Source: a marine actinobacterium MedAcidi-G2B
Lineage (GTDB): Bacteria; Actinomycetota; Acidimicrobiia; Acidimicrobiales; MedAcidi-G1
Direction: 5' to 3'
Assembly: GCA_000817115.1 (NCBI GenBank)
Contig: JUEO01000001.1
Span: 367,884-431,883 of the forward strand
Length of the DNA: 64,000 bases
The notes under the pieces were generated by a model. The model had not been told where the DNA came from. It saw nothing but the letters and a program-made list of their open reading frames with translations, and ran no database searches. Below, piece after piece: positions 42,050-50,296 of this stretch. Numbering within the stretch: position 1 is the stretch's first letter; every line of letters begins with the position of its first letter. A program made the position numbers and the translations under genes.

Positions 42050-44698
42050 GTGGCAAACAATATTCGTGTTTATGAGCTAGCGCGAGAGCTAGGAATGACT
42101 AATGCGCAGGTCATTGATCTTTGCGGGACCCTAGGCATAGGAGTCAAGGGTCACTCCTCTGGGATGCCTGAACCCCAGGCAGATCGCGTACGCCGTAAAG
42201 CAAGAAGAGAAGGACTAGCCACTGAGGTAAAAAAAGAAAAGCCAGCGGCTAAGAAGCCAGCGGCTAAGAAACCAGCAGAAGAAAAGCCAGCAGAAGAAAA
42301 GCCAGCAGAAGAAAAGCCAGTGGCTAAGAAGCCAGCAGAAGAAAAGCCAGCAGAAGAAAAGCCAGTGGCTAAGAAGCCAGCAGAAGAAAAACCTGCGGTT
42401 AAACAAACTGAAACATCTTCTAAAAGTCCAGCAAAAGAAGAGAACTCTAAAGTTCCACCAAGTCCTGAATCTCTGACTGCACCCCAGGAGTCGGAGAATA
42501 AAAAGCCCCCACCTCTGTCTTCTACTGGTAAACCGATACCTCCGCCTCCAACCTCAAGAACAGGTAAACCGATACCTCCGCCACCAGGTCAAGGGGGACG
42601 TAAACAGCCAGGAGCTCCTGGGGGCCCCTCAGGAAGAAGAAGCACTCCTCCGCCTACTAGCACTACTACCCACCGACCTGCACCAAGTGGAGGACCTCGA
42701 GATTCAGTTCCAGGAGCAGGGGCACGACCGGATGGTGGCGGACCAGGAGGAGCGCCAAATACTGGAAAACCAGGTGGAGGACCAGGTGGAGGACCAGGTG
42801 GAGGGCCAGGTGGAGGAAGAAGACCACCGCGTGGTAAAAAACGCCGTCGCCGCGTTCAAGAAGAACTTGAACCATTGGATGCCCCAAGTTACACACCGGA
42901 AGATGCGGCAGTTCCAGAAGGAGAAGTTGTCATTGAACGACCTACAACTGCTCAAGAGCTTGGACCTAAACTAAATAGAACGGCAGCAGATGTCGTTCGA
43001 TTCTTAATGCAGCAAGGTGAAATGGTTACAGCAACCCAGTCTCTTTCAGACGACATGATTGAATTGTTTGCTGCAGAGATAGGCGCAGAAGTACGTCTTG
43101 TTGATTTAGGAGAAGAACAAGAAGTGGAACTTCTGAAACTTCTGGACGTGGTGGAAGAAGATGAAGACCCTAATGCGCCGATCCGGCCACCCATTATCAC
43201 AGTCATGGGGCACGTGGATCATGGAAAAACAAAACTTCTAGATCAAATACGAAAAACAAATGTAGCTGATGGAGAAACTGGTGGGATAACACAACATATT
43301 GGGGCTTACCAAGTTGTCTTAGAGGAACATCCACTAACTTTCATTGATACCCCTGGCCACGAAGCCTTTACAGAGATGAGGGCTAGGGGTGCGGATGCAA
43401 CTGACATTGTCGTACTTGTAGTAGCAGCAGACGATGGGGTTATGCCTCAGACCGTAGAGGCAATAAGCCACGCAAAAGCAGCAGAAGTTCCCATTGTCGT
43501 GGCAATAAACAAGATCGATCGTGAAAATGCTGATGTTCAACGAACTATGACTCAAATAGCTGAACATGAACTCGTACCTGAGGCATGGGGTGGAGACACG
43601 GTCACAATTGAGATTTCTGCACTTCAAGATTTAGGAATTGATGATCTTTTAGAAAATTTGAAGGTGCTAGCTGAAGTCGAAGATCTAAGAGCAGATTCTG
43701 AGGGACGAGCCCAAGGGGTTGTGCTTGAATCCAATCTGGATATCGGAAGAGGCCCAGTTGCCACAGTGCTGGTCCAGCGAGGGACGTTGCGTATTGGTGA
43801 TCCGTTGGTAGCCGGCGCAGCTTGGGGAAAAGTTCGGGCCATGGTTAATGATCTAGGAATACAAATTGATGAAGCTGGACCTTCAACTCCTGTACAAGTT
43901 CTTGGATTATCAGATGTAGCCGATGCAGGAGAAGGATTTGTAGTTGCTCCGAATGAACGAATTGCAAGCCGTGTAGCAGAACGGCGGGAACATTGGAAGC
44001 GACAAACAAATATAAGTCGAGATTCTCACGCTCTTGCAGGAGGAGCCCGCCTTGAGGACATATTTGAACAGATACAACGTGGTGAAGCAGCAAATCTTAA
44101 TTTAATTATAAAAGCCGATGTAAATGGTTCGCTTGAAGCGGTAGTAGAGAGTCTGCGAAAATTAGAACGAGAAGAAGTCCGCTTATCTTTCGTTCATCGA
44201 GGAGTAGGTGGAATCACAAAGAACGATATTCAACTCGCAGCAGCAACAAATGCCACAATTATTGGATTTAATGTACGGCCTGAGAGAATAGCTAGAGAAT
44301 TCGCAGTAGTAGAGCAAGTTGAAATTCGAACTTATGAAATAATTTATAAACTTATCGAAGACATTGAAGCTGCCATGGTCGGGATGCTCGCTCCAGAGTT
44401 TGAAGAGATAGTTACTGGAGATGCTGAAGTAAGAGAAATTTTCTCTGTTCCAAGAATTGGTCGCATTGCTGGATGCTATGTGCAGAACGGTGTAATTTCT
44501 CGAGGATCAAAAGTGCGTTTCTTGCGCGACGGCTCAATCATCTGGAAAGGTGAGGTCAGCTCGCTTCGTAGATTCAAAGAAGATGTAGCAGAGGTGCAGA
44601 CAGGATTTGAATGTGGCATTGGACTCTCAGATTTTCAAGACTTGAAACAGGGAGATGTCATTGAGACTTATGATGAACGGGAAATCCCCCGAACCTAA
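42050..44698 (+). CDS. infB: Translation initiation factor IF-2
   Basis: IF-2 is the GTPase that delivers initiator tRNA. The 882-residue protein has the N-terminal IF2_N module ([20 protein letters not shown]), then about 250 residues of low complexity: A-E-E-K-P and A-K-K-P repeats, Pro-rich blocks, and G-G-G-P-G repeats. The G domain follows, with [14 protein letters not shown] near 387, DTPGHEAF near 433 and NKIDREN near 487, then the C-terminal domains. GTG start. The next gene, rbfA, begins within 4 bases. Confidence 0.96.
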   Translation: MANNIRVYELARELGMTNAQVIDLCGTLGIGVKGHSSGMPEPQADRVRRKARREGLATEVKKEKPAAKKPAAKKPAEEKPAEEKPAEEKPVAKKPAEEKPAEEKPVAKKPAEEKPAVKQTETSSKSPAKEENSKVPPSPESLTAPQESENKKPPPLSSTGKPIPPPPTSRTGKPIPPPPGQGGRKQPGAPGGPSGRRSTPPPTSTTTHRPAPSGGPRDSVPGAGARPDGGGPGGAPNTGKPGGGPGGGPGGGPGGGRRPPRGKKRRRRVQEELEPLDAPSYTPEDAAVPEGEVVIERPTTAQELGPKLNRTAADVVRFLMQQGEMVTATQSLSDDMIELFAAEIGAEVRLVDLGEEQEVELLKLLDVVEEDEDPNAPIRPPIITVMGHVDHGKTKLLDQIRKTNVADGETGGITQHIGAYQVVLEEHPLTFIDTPGHEAFTEMRARGADATDIVVLVVAADDGVMPQTVEAISHAKAAEVPIVVAINKIDRENADVQRTMTQIAEHELVPEAWGGDTVTIEISALQDLGIDDLLENLKVLAEVEDLRADSEGRAQGVVLESNLDIGRGPVATVLVQRGTLRIGDPLVAGAAWGKVRAMVNDLGIQIDEAGPSTPVQVLGLSDVADAGEGFVVAPNERIASRVAERREHWKRQTNISRDSHALAGGARLEDIFEQIQRGEAANLNLIIKADVNGSLEAVVESLRKLEREEVRLSFVHRGVGGITKNDIQLAAATNATIIGFNVRPERIAREFAVVEQVEIRTYEIIYKLIEDIEAAMVGMLAPEFEEIVTGDAEVREIFSVPRIGRIAGCYVQNGVISRGSKVRFLRDGSIIWKGEVSSLRRFKEDVAEVQTGFECGIGLSDFQDLKQGDVIETYDEREIPRT
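42240..42390 (+). repeat. 15-bp periodic repeat in the IF-2 N-terminal region
   Basis: Units of the form GCAGAAGAAAAGCCA (A-E-E-K-P) and GTGGCTAAGAAGCCA (V-A-K-K-P) alternate across about 150 bases, always in frame. The same higher-order set (A-E-E-K-P twice, then V-A-K-K-P) recurs, indicating duplication of blocks of units. Confidence 0.85.
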
Positions 44699-44701
44699 GT
44701 G

Positions 44702-45079
44702 ATGGCACGGCATTCTCAACGCCATAATAAACCTGCTCGCAGGTTTGATCGATCAGATCGGTTAAATGAATTATTAACACGTATATTGGCCGAAGAAATT
44801 GAACTCATTGATGACGAACGCTTGACTCTGGCAACAATTACTGGGGTCAGCACGGACCGAGATCTAACAAAAGCAAAGGTCTATGTAACAGGGATGTCTG
44901 ATGACGACAGTCTCTTGGAAGCTTTCGTCGGGAATAGGCAACGATTTCAACACGCAATTGGTAACCAGTCGCGACTTCGAAGAGTGCCACAACTGAATTT
45001 CATAATTGATGAAACAGGGAGATCGGCGGAACGTATTGAAAAGATACTTCGAGATCTTGAGATTCCTTCAAATGAGTGA
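44702..45079 (+). CDS. rbfA: 30S ribosome-binding factor RbfA
   Basis: RbfA binds immature 30S and completes 16S 5' end processing. The 125-residue protein has RSDRLNELLTRILAEEIELI near residues 18-37 and VYVTGMSDDDSLLE; the RVPQLNFIIDETGRSAERIE segment near 100 is the family C-terminal signature. I start at the ATG; a GTG at 44699 is one codon earlier. Its end overlaps truB by 8 bases. Confidence 0.94.
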   Translation: MARHSQRHNKPARRFDRSDRLNELLTRILAEEIELIDDERLTLATITGVSTDRDLTKAKVYVTGMSDDDSLLEAFVGNRQRFQHAIGNQSRLRRVPQLNFIIDETGRSAERIEKILRDLEIPSNE

Positions 45080-45953
45080 AAGCAAAACTGAACCTAATGG
45101 AATATTAGTTATTGATAAGCCACCAGGATGGACGAGCCATGACGTAGTGGCTAAGTGTCGCGGGATTCTTGGAACGAGAAAAGTAGGACATTCAGGGACT
45201 TTAGACCCAGATGCGACTGGAGTGCTGGTGCTTGGTGTTGGCAAATGTACCAGAATCCTCCAATACCTGACTGGCCTTCCCAAGAGATACGTCGGTGAAA
45301 TAGTTTTGGGTACTGAAACTACTACTTTGGATGCATCGGGTGAGGTGACAGCAACTTTCGATATGAGTTCTGTGACCTTGAAGGAAGTAAAAGCAGCAGC
45401 AGCGCAACTGACGGGAGATATAAATCAAGTTCCTCCAATGGTTTCAGCCCTGAAAGTTGAGGGTCGCCGACTTCATGAAATCGCTCGTGAAGGGCGAGAG
45501 ATAGAACGTCAACCCCGACCAGTGACGGTGTATCAGTTCGATGTGATTGAAACAGATTATTCTCATGTTTTTCGATGTGATATTAGATGTTCAACCGGAA
45601 CTTACATACGGTCTTTAGCAGCAGATCTTGGAAAACTGCTAAAAGGAGGAGCACATCTGACAAACCTAAGAAGGCTTTCTGTTGGATCATTCTCAGTAGA
45701 AGAAGCTCATCCAATTGAAGATCCAGTTCTGATTTCTGCTGCTGCAGGACTTCGAGATTTTAAAGAAGTGAGAGTCACGGAAGAAGTGGCGATAGAGGTT
45801 GGTTATGGAAAAGTTCTCAAACGTGAACGATTAGGGGTTGACGATGGTTCAGGTCCTTGGCCGGTGCTTGATCTCCAAGGAAATCTTCTTGCAGTCTACG
45901 AACCACATAAGACTGGGGTAAAACCAGCCGTGGTGTTAGTAGGTCCAAGTTGA
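45072..45953 (+). CDS. truB: tRNA pseudouridine(55) synthase TruB
   Basis: TruB makes pseudouridine 55 in the T-loop of tRNA. The 293-residue product from ATG 45072 has GILVIDKPPGWTSHDVV near residue 10, the catalytic Asp in GHSGTLDPDATGVLVLG near 41, and GTYIRSLAADLG near 177. A longer reading from 45006 lies inside rbfA and is not conserved, so it is rejected. The rbfA-truB-ribF order is standard. Confidence 0.95.
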   Translation: MSESKTEPNGILVIDKPPGWTSHDVVAKCRGILGTRKVGHSGTLDPDATGVLVLGVGKCTRILQYLTGLPKRYVGEIVLGTETTTLDASGEVTATFDMSSVTLKEVKAAAAQLTGDINQVPPMVSALKVEGRRLHEIAREGREIERQPRPVTVYQFDVIETDYSHVFRCDIRCSTGTYIRSLAADLGKLLKGGAHLTNLRRLSVGSFSVEEAHPIEDPVLISAAAGLRDFKEVRVTEEVAIEVGYGKVLKRERLGVDDGSGPWPVLDLQGNLLAVYEPHKTGVKPAVVLVGPS

Positions 45954-45987
45954 CCACTAACGCCAGCGGCTCGCTAGCCTCCATTGT

Positions 45988-46935
45988 GTGGAAATTTTTC
46001 ATCAAATAATTCCAGCTAAGCCGGAAGATCTAGGAACCGTTTTGACAATCGGGGCTTATGACGGTGTTCATAGAGGACATCGAAGTGTCATTCATGAAGT
46101 TTGCCGGCTAGCCAAAGAAAGAGATTTAAGATCAGCCGTCGTCACGTTTGATCGACACCCTGCTTCAGTAGTGAGGCCTGAATCTGCTCCCTTGTTATTA
46201 ACAGAGCTTGATCAGAAAATCGAACAACTTTCTACTACGGGAATAGACCTAACTTTAGTTGTGCCTTTTGATGAGAGTAGAGCGGCCGAATCTGCAGAAG
46301 ATTTCATTGAAAATGTTTTAGTCCAATGTTTGAAAGTAAAGCATGTAGTGGTGGGGGAAGATTTTCATTTTGGTCGTCACCGCTTAGGGAATGTTGATCT
46401 TTTACGCACTGTAGGTGAAGAAAAAGGTTTCACGGTTACAGGCATGGGTTTAGTCGGTTTAGAAGGGAAACCAGCACGAGATCATGAACAAGTCTCTTCA
46501 ACTTTCATACGTCAAGCATTAGGTGAAGGAAATCTTGGAAGAGCTAACAATATGCTCGGCAGAGACTATGAAGTTCTTGGTGTGGTTACTGCTGGAGATG
46601 GCAGGGGTAAAGAATTAGGATTTCCTACAGCAAATGTTCGAATAAATAGTTCTGTGTTACTTCCGGCAGATGGAGTTTACGCAGGCTGGACAGAACTAGC
46701 AGATGGATCTATCCATGGAACGGCAATTTCGCTTGGAACTCGACCACACTTCTATACAGATGGCGATCTCTTATTAGAAGCGCATGTTTTGGATTTTGAT
46801 GAAAACCTTTACGAGGAGGAAGTCAGAGTCCGTTTTGTTGAGTATTTGAGGCCTCAAAAAAAGTTTGACAACCTTCCATCTCTGATAAATCAACTCAAGT
46901 TAGATGTTCAAAAAACAAAGGAACTTCTCCACTAA
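45988..46935 (+). CDS. ribF: Bifunctional riboflavin kinase/FAD synthetase
   Basis: RibF phosphorylates riboflavin to FMN and adenylates FMN to FAD. The 315-residue protein has the nucleotidyltransferase domain with TIGAYDGVHRGHRSVI near residue 19, VGEDFHFGRHRLG near 124, and the kinase domain with GRGKELGFPTANV near 206 and DGVYAGW near 228. GTG start. It lies just before the riboflavin operon, linking cofactor synthesis and use. A weak 6-bp hairpin follows at 46942. Confidence 0.94.
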   Translation: MEIFHQIIPAKPEDLGTVLTIGAYDGVHRGHRSVIHEVCRLAKERDLRSAVVTFDRHPASVVRPESAPLLLTELDQKIEQLSTTGIDLTLVVPFDESRAAESAEDFIENVLVQCLKVKHVVVGEDFHFGRHRLGNVDLLRTVGEEKGFTVTGMGLVGLEGKPARDHEQVSSTFIRQALGEGNLGRANNMLGRDYEVLGVVTAGDGRGKELGFPTANVRINSSVLLPADGVYAGWTELADGSIHGTAISLGTRPHFYTDGDLLLEAHVLDFDENLYEEEVRVRFVEYLRPQKKFDNLPSLINQLKLDVQKTKELLH

Positions 46936-46941
46936 AAACCT

Positions 46942-46956
46942 ACCTTTCTTAAAGGT
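46942..46956 (+). terminator. Weak hairpin after ribF
   Basis: ACCTTT (46942-46947) and AAAGGT (46951-46956) form a 6-bp stem with a 3-base loop, followed by GTGTTTCT. The stem is short and A/T-rich, so this would be a poor terminator at best. It separates ribF from the FMN riboswitch region. Confidence 0.25.
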
Positions 46957-47048
46957 GTGTTTCTAGAAGCAATAAAGAGTGATGTCTTCTCTTTTGAGTC
47001 AGGTAGGGTAAATGCACTGGTTTATTTTTTAGATAAATCAAAAAACAT

Positions 47049-47192
47049 AGTCCTCGGGGTTGGGTGCAAATCCCTACCGGCGGTGATCTGTTTTGTTTTA
47101 AACAGCAGCCCGCGACCCTTGTGAAACACTTGTGGATCAAGGCTGATTAGGTGCGATTCCTAAGCCGACGGTAATAGTCCGGATGGGAGAGG
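47049..47192 (+). promoter_or_regulatory. FMN riboswitch (RFN element)
   Basis: The leader of the riboflavin operon contains the diagnostic RFN segments in order: TCGGGGTTGGGTGCAAATCC near 47053-47072 running into CTACCGGCGGTGAT, AGCCCGCGACCC near 47106-47117, the ATTAGGTGCGATTCCTAAGCC arm near 47145-47164, CGACGGTAATAGTCCGGATG, and GGGAGAGGG closing. This is the FMN-sensing aptamer that represses rib genes when FMN is high. The 367-base gap between ribF and ribE holds this element and no gene. Confidence 0.95.
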
Positions 47193-47208
47193 GCGTAAGG
47201 TTGGAAAT

Positions 47209-47237
47209 CGTTTGACGTAGTTCATAATGCGTCAAAT
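47209..47237 (+). promoter_or_regulatory. Hairpin between FMN aptamer and ribE (candidate expression platform)
   Basis: TTTGACG (47210-47216) and CGTCAAA (47229-47235) pair across a 12-base loop, 17 bases after the aptamer and about 68 before the ribE ATG. No T tract follows, so if this is the expression platform it may act on translation or RNA stability instead of by intrinsic termination. Confidence 0.45.
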
Positions 47238-47302
47238 CGTGTACCCCGATCTGCGCTGGTATGCAGCCTCGAGAATCAAGAAAAGTAAGAGGCAACATAG
47301 AA

Positions 47303-47941
47303 ATGTTTACCGGCATCGTTGAGGAACTTGGAAGCATTCGTTCGTCGCGTGAACAGGGCGATGGGCGCCGTATGGAAATTAATGCCACAGATATTGTTGG
47401 AGATATCTCAATTGGAGACTCAATATCTGTAAATGGTTGTTGTCTAACCGTTATTGCCTACGAAAATAAAGATCCTGATTCATGGTTCGCTGTAGATGTG
47501 GTTCCAGAGAGTCTGAGTTTGACCACTTTAGGAGATTTGAAAGAGAAAGATTCAGTCAACCTCGAACGTTCAATGCCAGTTGATGGCCGTTTTGGCGGGC
47601 ATGTGGTTCAAGGACATGTAGATGCTATTTCAGAGGTTCTTGAGATTATTAACCATCCGGATGGGTCGCAGCGGCTGACTTTCCAGATCCCTAAAGACAT
47701 CGCCGGTCAAATCGTTAGAAAAGGGTCAGTGGCCCTTGATGGCATAAGTCTTACTGTGGCCAGCGTTAGCCAAAACGAAGAGACCTTTGATATCGCACTT
47801 ATTCCACACACTCTTGAAGTGACGACACTTGGTCAGAAAACAACCGGAGATCAAGTCAATGTAGAAGCCGATCTATTCGCACGGTATGTGGCAGGAGTTA
47901 TTGCAAACAGTTTATACACCTTCGATAAGGGAGAAAGTTAA
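47303..47941 (+). CDS. ribE: Riboflavin synthase alpha chain
   Basis: Riboflavin synthase dismutates two 6,7-dimethyl-8-ribityllumazines to riboflavin. The 212-residue protein begins MFTGIVEELGSI, the universal start. It has two lumazine-binding repeats, each with a G-x-S/H-V-V-Q-G-H-like motif: SVNGCCLTVIA near 42 and GGHVVQGHVDAIS near 96, then KGSVALDGISLTVA near 136. The reading from 47261 adds 14 unconserved residues. The stop overlaps the ribBA start (TAATG). Confidence 0.95.
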   Translation: MFTGIVEELGSIRSSREQGDGRRMEINATDIVGDISIGDSISVNGCCLTVIAYENKDPDSWFAVDVVPESLSLTTLGDLKEKDSVNLERSMPVDGRFGGHVVQGHVDAISEVLEIINHPDGSQRLTFQIPKDIAGQIVRKGSVALDGISLTVASVSQNEETFDIALIPHTLEVTTLGQKTTGDQVNVEADLFARYVAGVIANSLYTFDKGES

Positions 47942-49167
47942 TGCCATTAGCCAGCATTGAACAAGCCATAGAAGCTTATGCGCGAGGAGAGTTTCTCGTT
48001 GTAGTCGATGATGAAGATCGAGAAAATGAGGGAGATTTAATTATTGCTGCAGATGCAATGACTCCAGAGAAAATGAATTTCATGATTCGGCATACGAGTG
48101 GAGTTATCTGTGCGCCGATGTCTGATGAAAGAGCAGATCAATTAGATCTATCTCTAATGGTCGTAGAGAATACTGAATCCATGCGAACTGCTTTTACAGT
48201 TTCAGTAGACGTCATAGAAGGTACCAGCACTGGTATTTCAGCATCAGATCGCTCAGCGACTGTCGCTGCATTAGCTAACCCTGATCAAATTGGTACAGAT
48301 TTTGCTCGCCCAGGACACATTTTCCCATTAAGAGCAAGAAAAGGTGGGGTATTAAAACGAGCAGGCCACACAGAGGCCGCTGTTGATCTTTGTTCAATGT
48401 CAGGACGATCTTCAGTTGGGGTCTTATGTGAAATAGTCAATGAAGATGGAACAATGGCACGAGTTCCCGATTTAGAGAAATTCGCAACCGAACATAATCT
48501 CCTATTCATTACGATTGCTGACCTGATTCGGTATCGCCGCCGCAACGAAAAACTGGTCGAACATTTTGCAGAGGCAAGAATCCCAACAAGACATGGAGAA
48601 TTCTCAGCGCATGCCTATCGGTCAGTTCTTGATGAAATAGAACATGTCGCTTACGTACTCGGAGATATCAGCACGGTAAAGGATCCGCTAGTCCGTGTTC
48701 ATTCTGAATGTTTAACTGGAGATCTTCTCGGTTCAATACGTTGCGACTGTGGCTCACAACTTGATTCAGCCTTAGAAATTATTGGAGAAGAAGGGACTGG
48801 AGTCATCGTTTACCTTCGAGGACACGAAGGCCGTGGTATCGGAATAGGGCATAAGTTGCGTGCTTACAAACTTCAAGACGAAGGATTAGACACCGTTGAC
48901 GCCAATTTGCAACAAGGACTTCCAGTTGACTCTCGAGAGTATGGGGTAGGGGCACAGATTCTTGCTGATTTAGGAGTAACTGAAATGCGGCTAATGACTA
49001 ATAACCCGGTGAAATATGGAGGACTTGAGGGCTACGGTCTAAATATTGTCGGCCGGGTTTCCTTAGAAGTAGACCCTAATGAGGAAAACATTCGCTATCT
49101 CGCAACTAAGCGAGAGCGACTCGGCCATCACTTATCTGAAGATTCTCAAGAGACGGAGCCAGCATGA
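47941..49167 (+). CDS. ribBA: Bifunctional DHBP synthase/GTP cyclohydrolase II
   Basis: This 408-residue fusion supplies both substrates of the pathway. The N-terminal DHBP synthase (1-200) has [16 protein letters not shown] near residue 23, FMIRHTSGV and [11 protein letters not shown] near 140. The C-terminal GTP cyclohydrolase II has the zinc ligands in [18 protein letters not shown] near 257-274, the catalytic EGRGIG near 296, and the tail [14 protein letters not shown]. It is translationally coupled to ribE and ribH. Both active sites look intact. Confidence 0.96.
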   Translation: MPLASIEQAIEAYARGEFLVVVDDEDRENEGDLIIAADAMTPEKMNFMIRHTSGVICAPMSDERADQLDLSLMVVENTESMRTAFTVSVDVIEGTSTGISASDRSATVAALANPDQIGTDFARPGHIFPLRARKGGVLKRAGHTEAAVDLCSMSGRSSVGVLCEIVNEDGTMARVPDLEKFATEHNLLFITIADLIRYRRRNEKLVEHFAEARIPTRHGEFSAHAYRSVLDEIEHVAYVLGDISTVKDPLVRVHSECLTGDLLGSIRCDCGSQLDSALEIIGEEGTGVIVYLRGHEGRGIGIGHKLRAYKLQDEGLDTVDANLQQGLPVDSREYGVGAQILADLGVTEMRLMTNNPVKYGGLEGYGLNIVGRVSLEVDPNEENIRYLATKRERLGHHLSEDSQETEPA

Positions 49168-49628
49168 AAGAACTAAATCTTCCACTGGACGGGACAGGCA
49201 TTCAAATTGGAATCGTGGCTTGTCGTTTTAATGATGCCATCACAAATCAACTACTTGAAGGAACATTCGCCCGACTGGAAAAACTTGGGGTGAGTGATGA
49301 CAATATCGATCTTGTTTGGGTAGCAGGAGCTTTCGAAGCACCTTTAGCGGCAAAATTTTTCGTAGATTCTAAAAAAGTAGATGCAGTCATTTGCCTAGGG
49401 GCGGTTATCAGAGGGGAAACACCTCATTTCGATTATGTAGCAGGAGAAGCATCAGCAGGAATCATGCGAGTAAGTTTAGACACCGGAATTCCAGTAATTT
49501 TTGGCATCTTAACCACTGAAGATTACGCTCAAGCTTTAGAGCGAGCTGCGGTGGAATCGGGCGATAAAGGCGGCGATTGCGCTGAAGCCGCAATAGAAAT
49601 GGCTCAAATAGCCAGAGATAGTTTTTAG
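49164..49628 (+). CDS. ribH: 6,7-dimethyl-8-ribityllumazine synthase
   Basis: Lumazine synthase joins the ribityl-pyrimidinedione and DHBP. The 154-residue protein has RFNDAIT near residue 19, WVAGAFEAPLAA near 52, the substrate loop LGAVIRGETPHFDYVA near 77 with the catalytic His, and FGILTTEDYAQALERA near 113. The last gene of the operon, it overlaps ribBA by 4 bases. ribD, the deaminase-reductase of the pathway, is not in this operon. Confidence 0.96.
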   Translation: MKELNLPLDGTGIQIGIVACRFNDAITNQLLEGTFARLEKLGVSDDNIDLVWVAGAFEAPLAAKFFVDSKKVDAVICLGAVIRGETPHFDYVAGEASAGIMRVSLDTGIPVIFGILTTEDYAQALERAAVESGDKGGDCAEAAIEMAQIARDSF

Positions 49629-49685
49629 TTAGTATTTCAGTAAAGGTGTTCCTTCTGGGGGGTACTGGTAGGATTGATAACTGCG

Positions 49686-49774
49686 GATAGTTCAAGGTGG
49701 ACTATCTAGGGTCGGCAAGAAACCCGACCCTGCGTGGCGTCCAACGTGGTGATAAACCCGTTATGAGGCCGGGT
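49686..49774 (+). promoter_or_regulatory. Structured leader upstream of rpsO
   Basis: Three consecutive hairpins fill the gap before rpsO: GATAGTTC/GGACTATC (49686-49706, 5-base loop, with wobble pairs), AGGGTCGG/CCGACCCT (49708-49731, 8-base loop), and ACCCG/CGGGT (49756-49774, 9-base loop). S15 is known to repress its own mRNA through leader RNA of different shapes in different phyla, including actinobacteria. This is a candidate, not a match to a named model. Confidence 0.5.
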
Positions 49775-49794
49775 CATAAACCCAGAGGTTATAC

Positions 49795-50064
49795 ATGCCG
49801 ACTAATTTGCCCCCAAAGGCTGAAACAATCACTGAAAATCGAGTGCACGAGACCGATACAGGTTCTCCAGAAGTGCAGATCGCTTTGCTTAGTGATCGGA
49901 TTAATCATTTAACTGAACATCTAAAAGTTCATAAGAAAGATCATCACAGTCGAAGAGGGCTCCTAATGCTTGTCGGACGTCGCCGACGGATGCTTGATTA
50001 CGTTAGTAAAAACGATGTTGAGCGCTATCGCGCGATAATTGCTAAGTTAGGGCTTCGACGGTAG
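49795..50064 (+). CDS. rpsO: 30S ribosomal protein S15
   Basis: S15 binds the central three-way junction of 16S rRNA. The 89-residue protein has the [24 protein letters not shown] core, [24 protein letters not shown] near residues 46-69 and the terminal LGLRR. Length is standard. AGAGG lies 8 bases before the ATG. It precedes pnp, the universal rpsO-pnp pairing. Confidence 0.97.
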   Translation: MPTNLPPKAETITENRVHETDTGSPEVQIALLSDRINHLTEHLKVHKKDHHSRRGLLMLVGRRRRMLDYVSKNDVERYRAIIAKLGLRR

Positions 50065-50260
50065 TTGCCTCTTGCAACAATCATCAGGCTCTAAAGTCAA
50101 TCTTTTAAACGACAAAATCAGATAGCAGGAATAAGACGCGAAATTTTACAGCAGCCATCAGTGCCAGCTGCATGTCGCTCAATCATTTTCATACATAATG
50201 CTTTGAGAAACATCCAACTGGAAACTGAAGACTGAACAAATTGAACGTCATCAAACTTCT

Positions 50261-50274
50261 GTGGTGAATACCAC
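50261..50274 (+). promoter_or_regulatory. Small hairpin before pnp
   Basis: GTGGT (50261-50265) and ACCAC (50270-50274) form a 5-bp stem with a 4-base loop, 22 bases before the pnp ATG, in the 232-base rpsO-pnp gap. In other bacteria pnp autoregulation uses a leader hairpin near here, but this stem is short. Confidence 0.25.
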
Positions 50275-50296
50275 TTAGAAAAAATTAAGGAAAAAC

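Noticed and set aside
42215..42406. Minus-strand ORF with a W/F/L-rich repeat, like a membrane protein
   Set aside because: It is the antisense of the IF-2 A-E-E-K-P repeat; the pattern follows from the repeat codons, and no ribosome site or independent signal is present.
45006..45071. Longer TruB start
   Set aside because: It is wholly within rbfA in another frame; TruB proteins begin close to the GILVIDKPPG motif.
50065..50296. Possible small gene in the rpsO-pnp gap
   Set aside because: Short frames only, without a ribosome site or familiar composition; I see only a GTTGC/GCAAC and a GTGGT/ACCAC hairpin.
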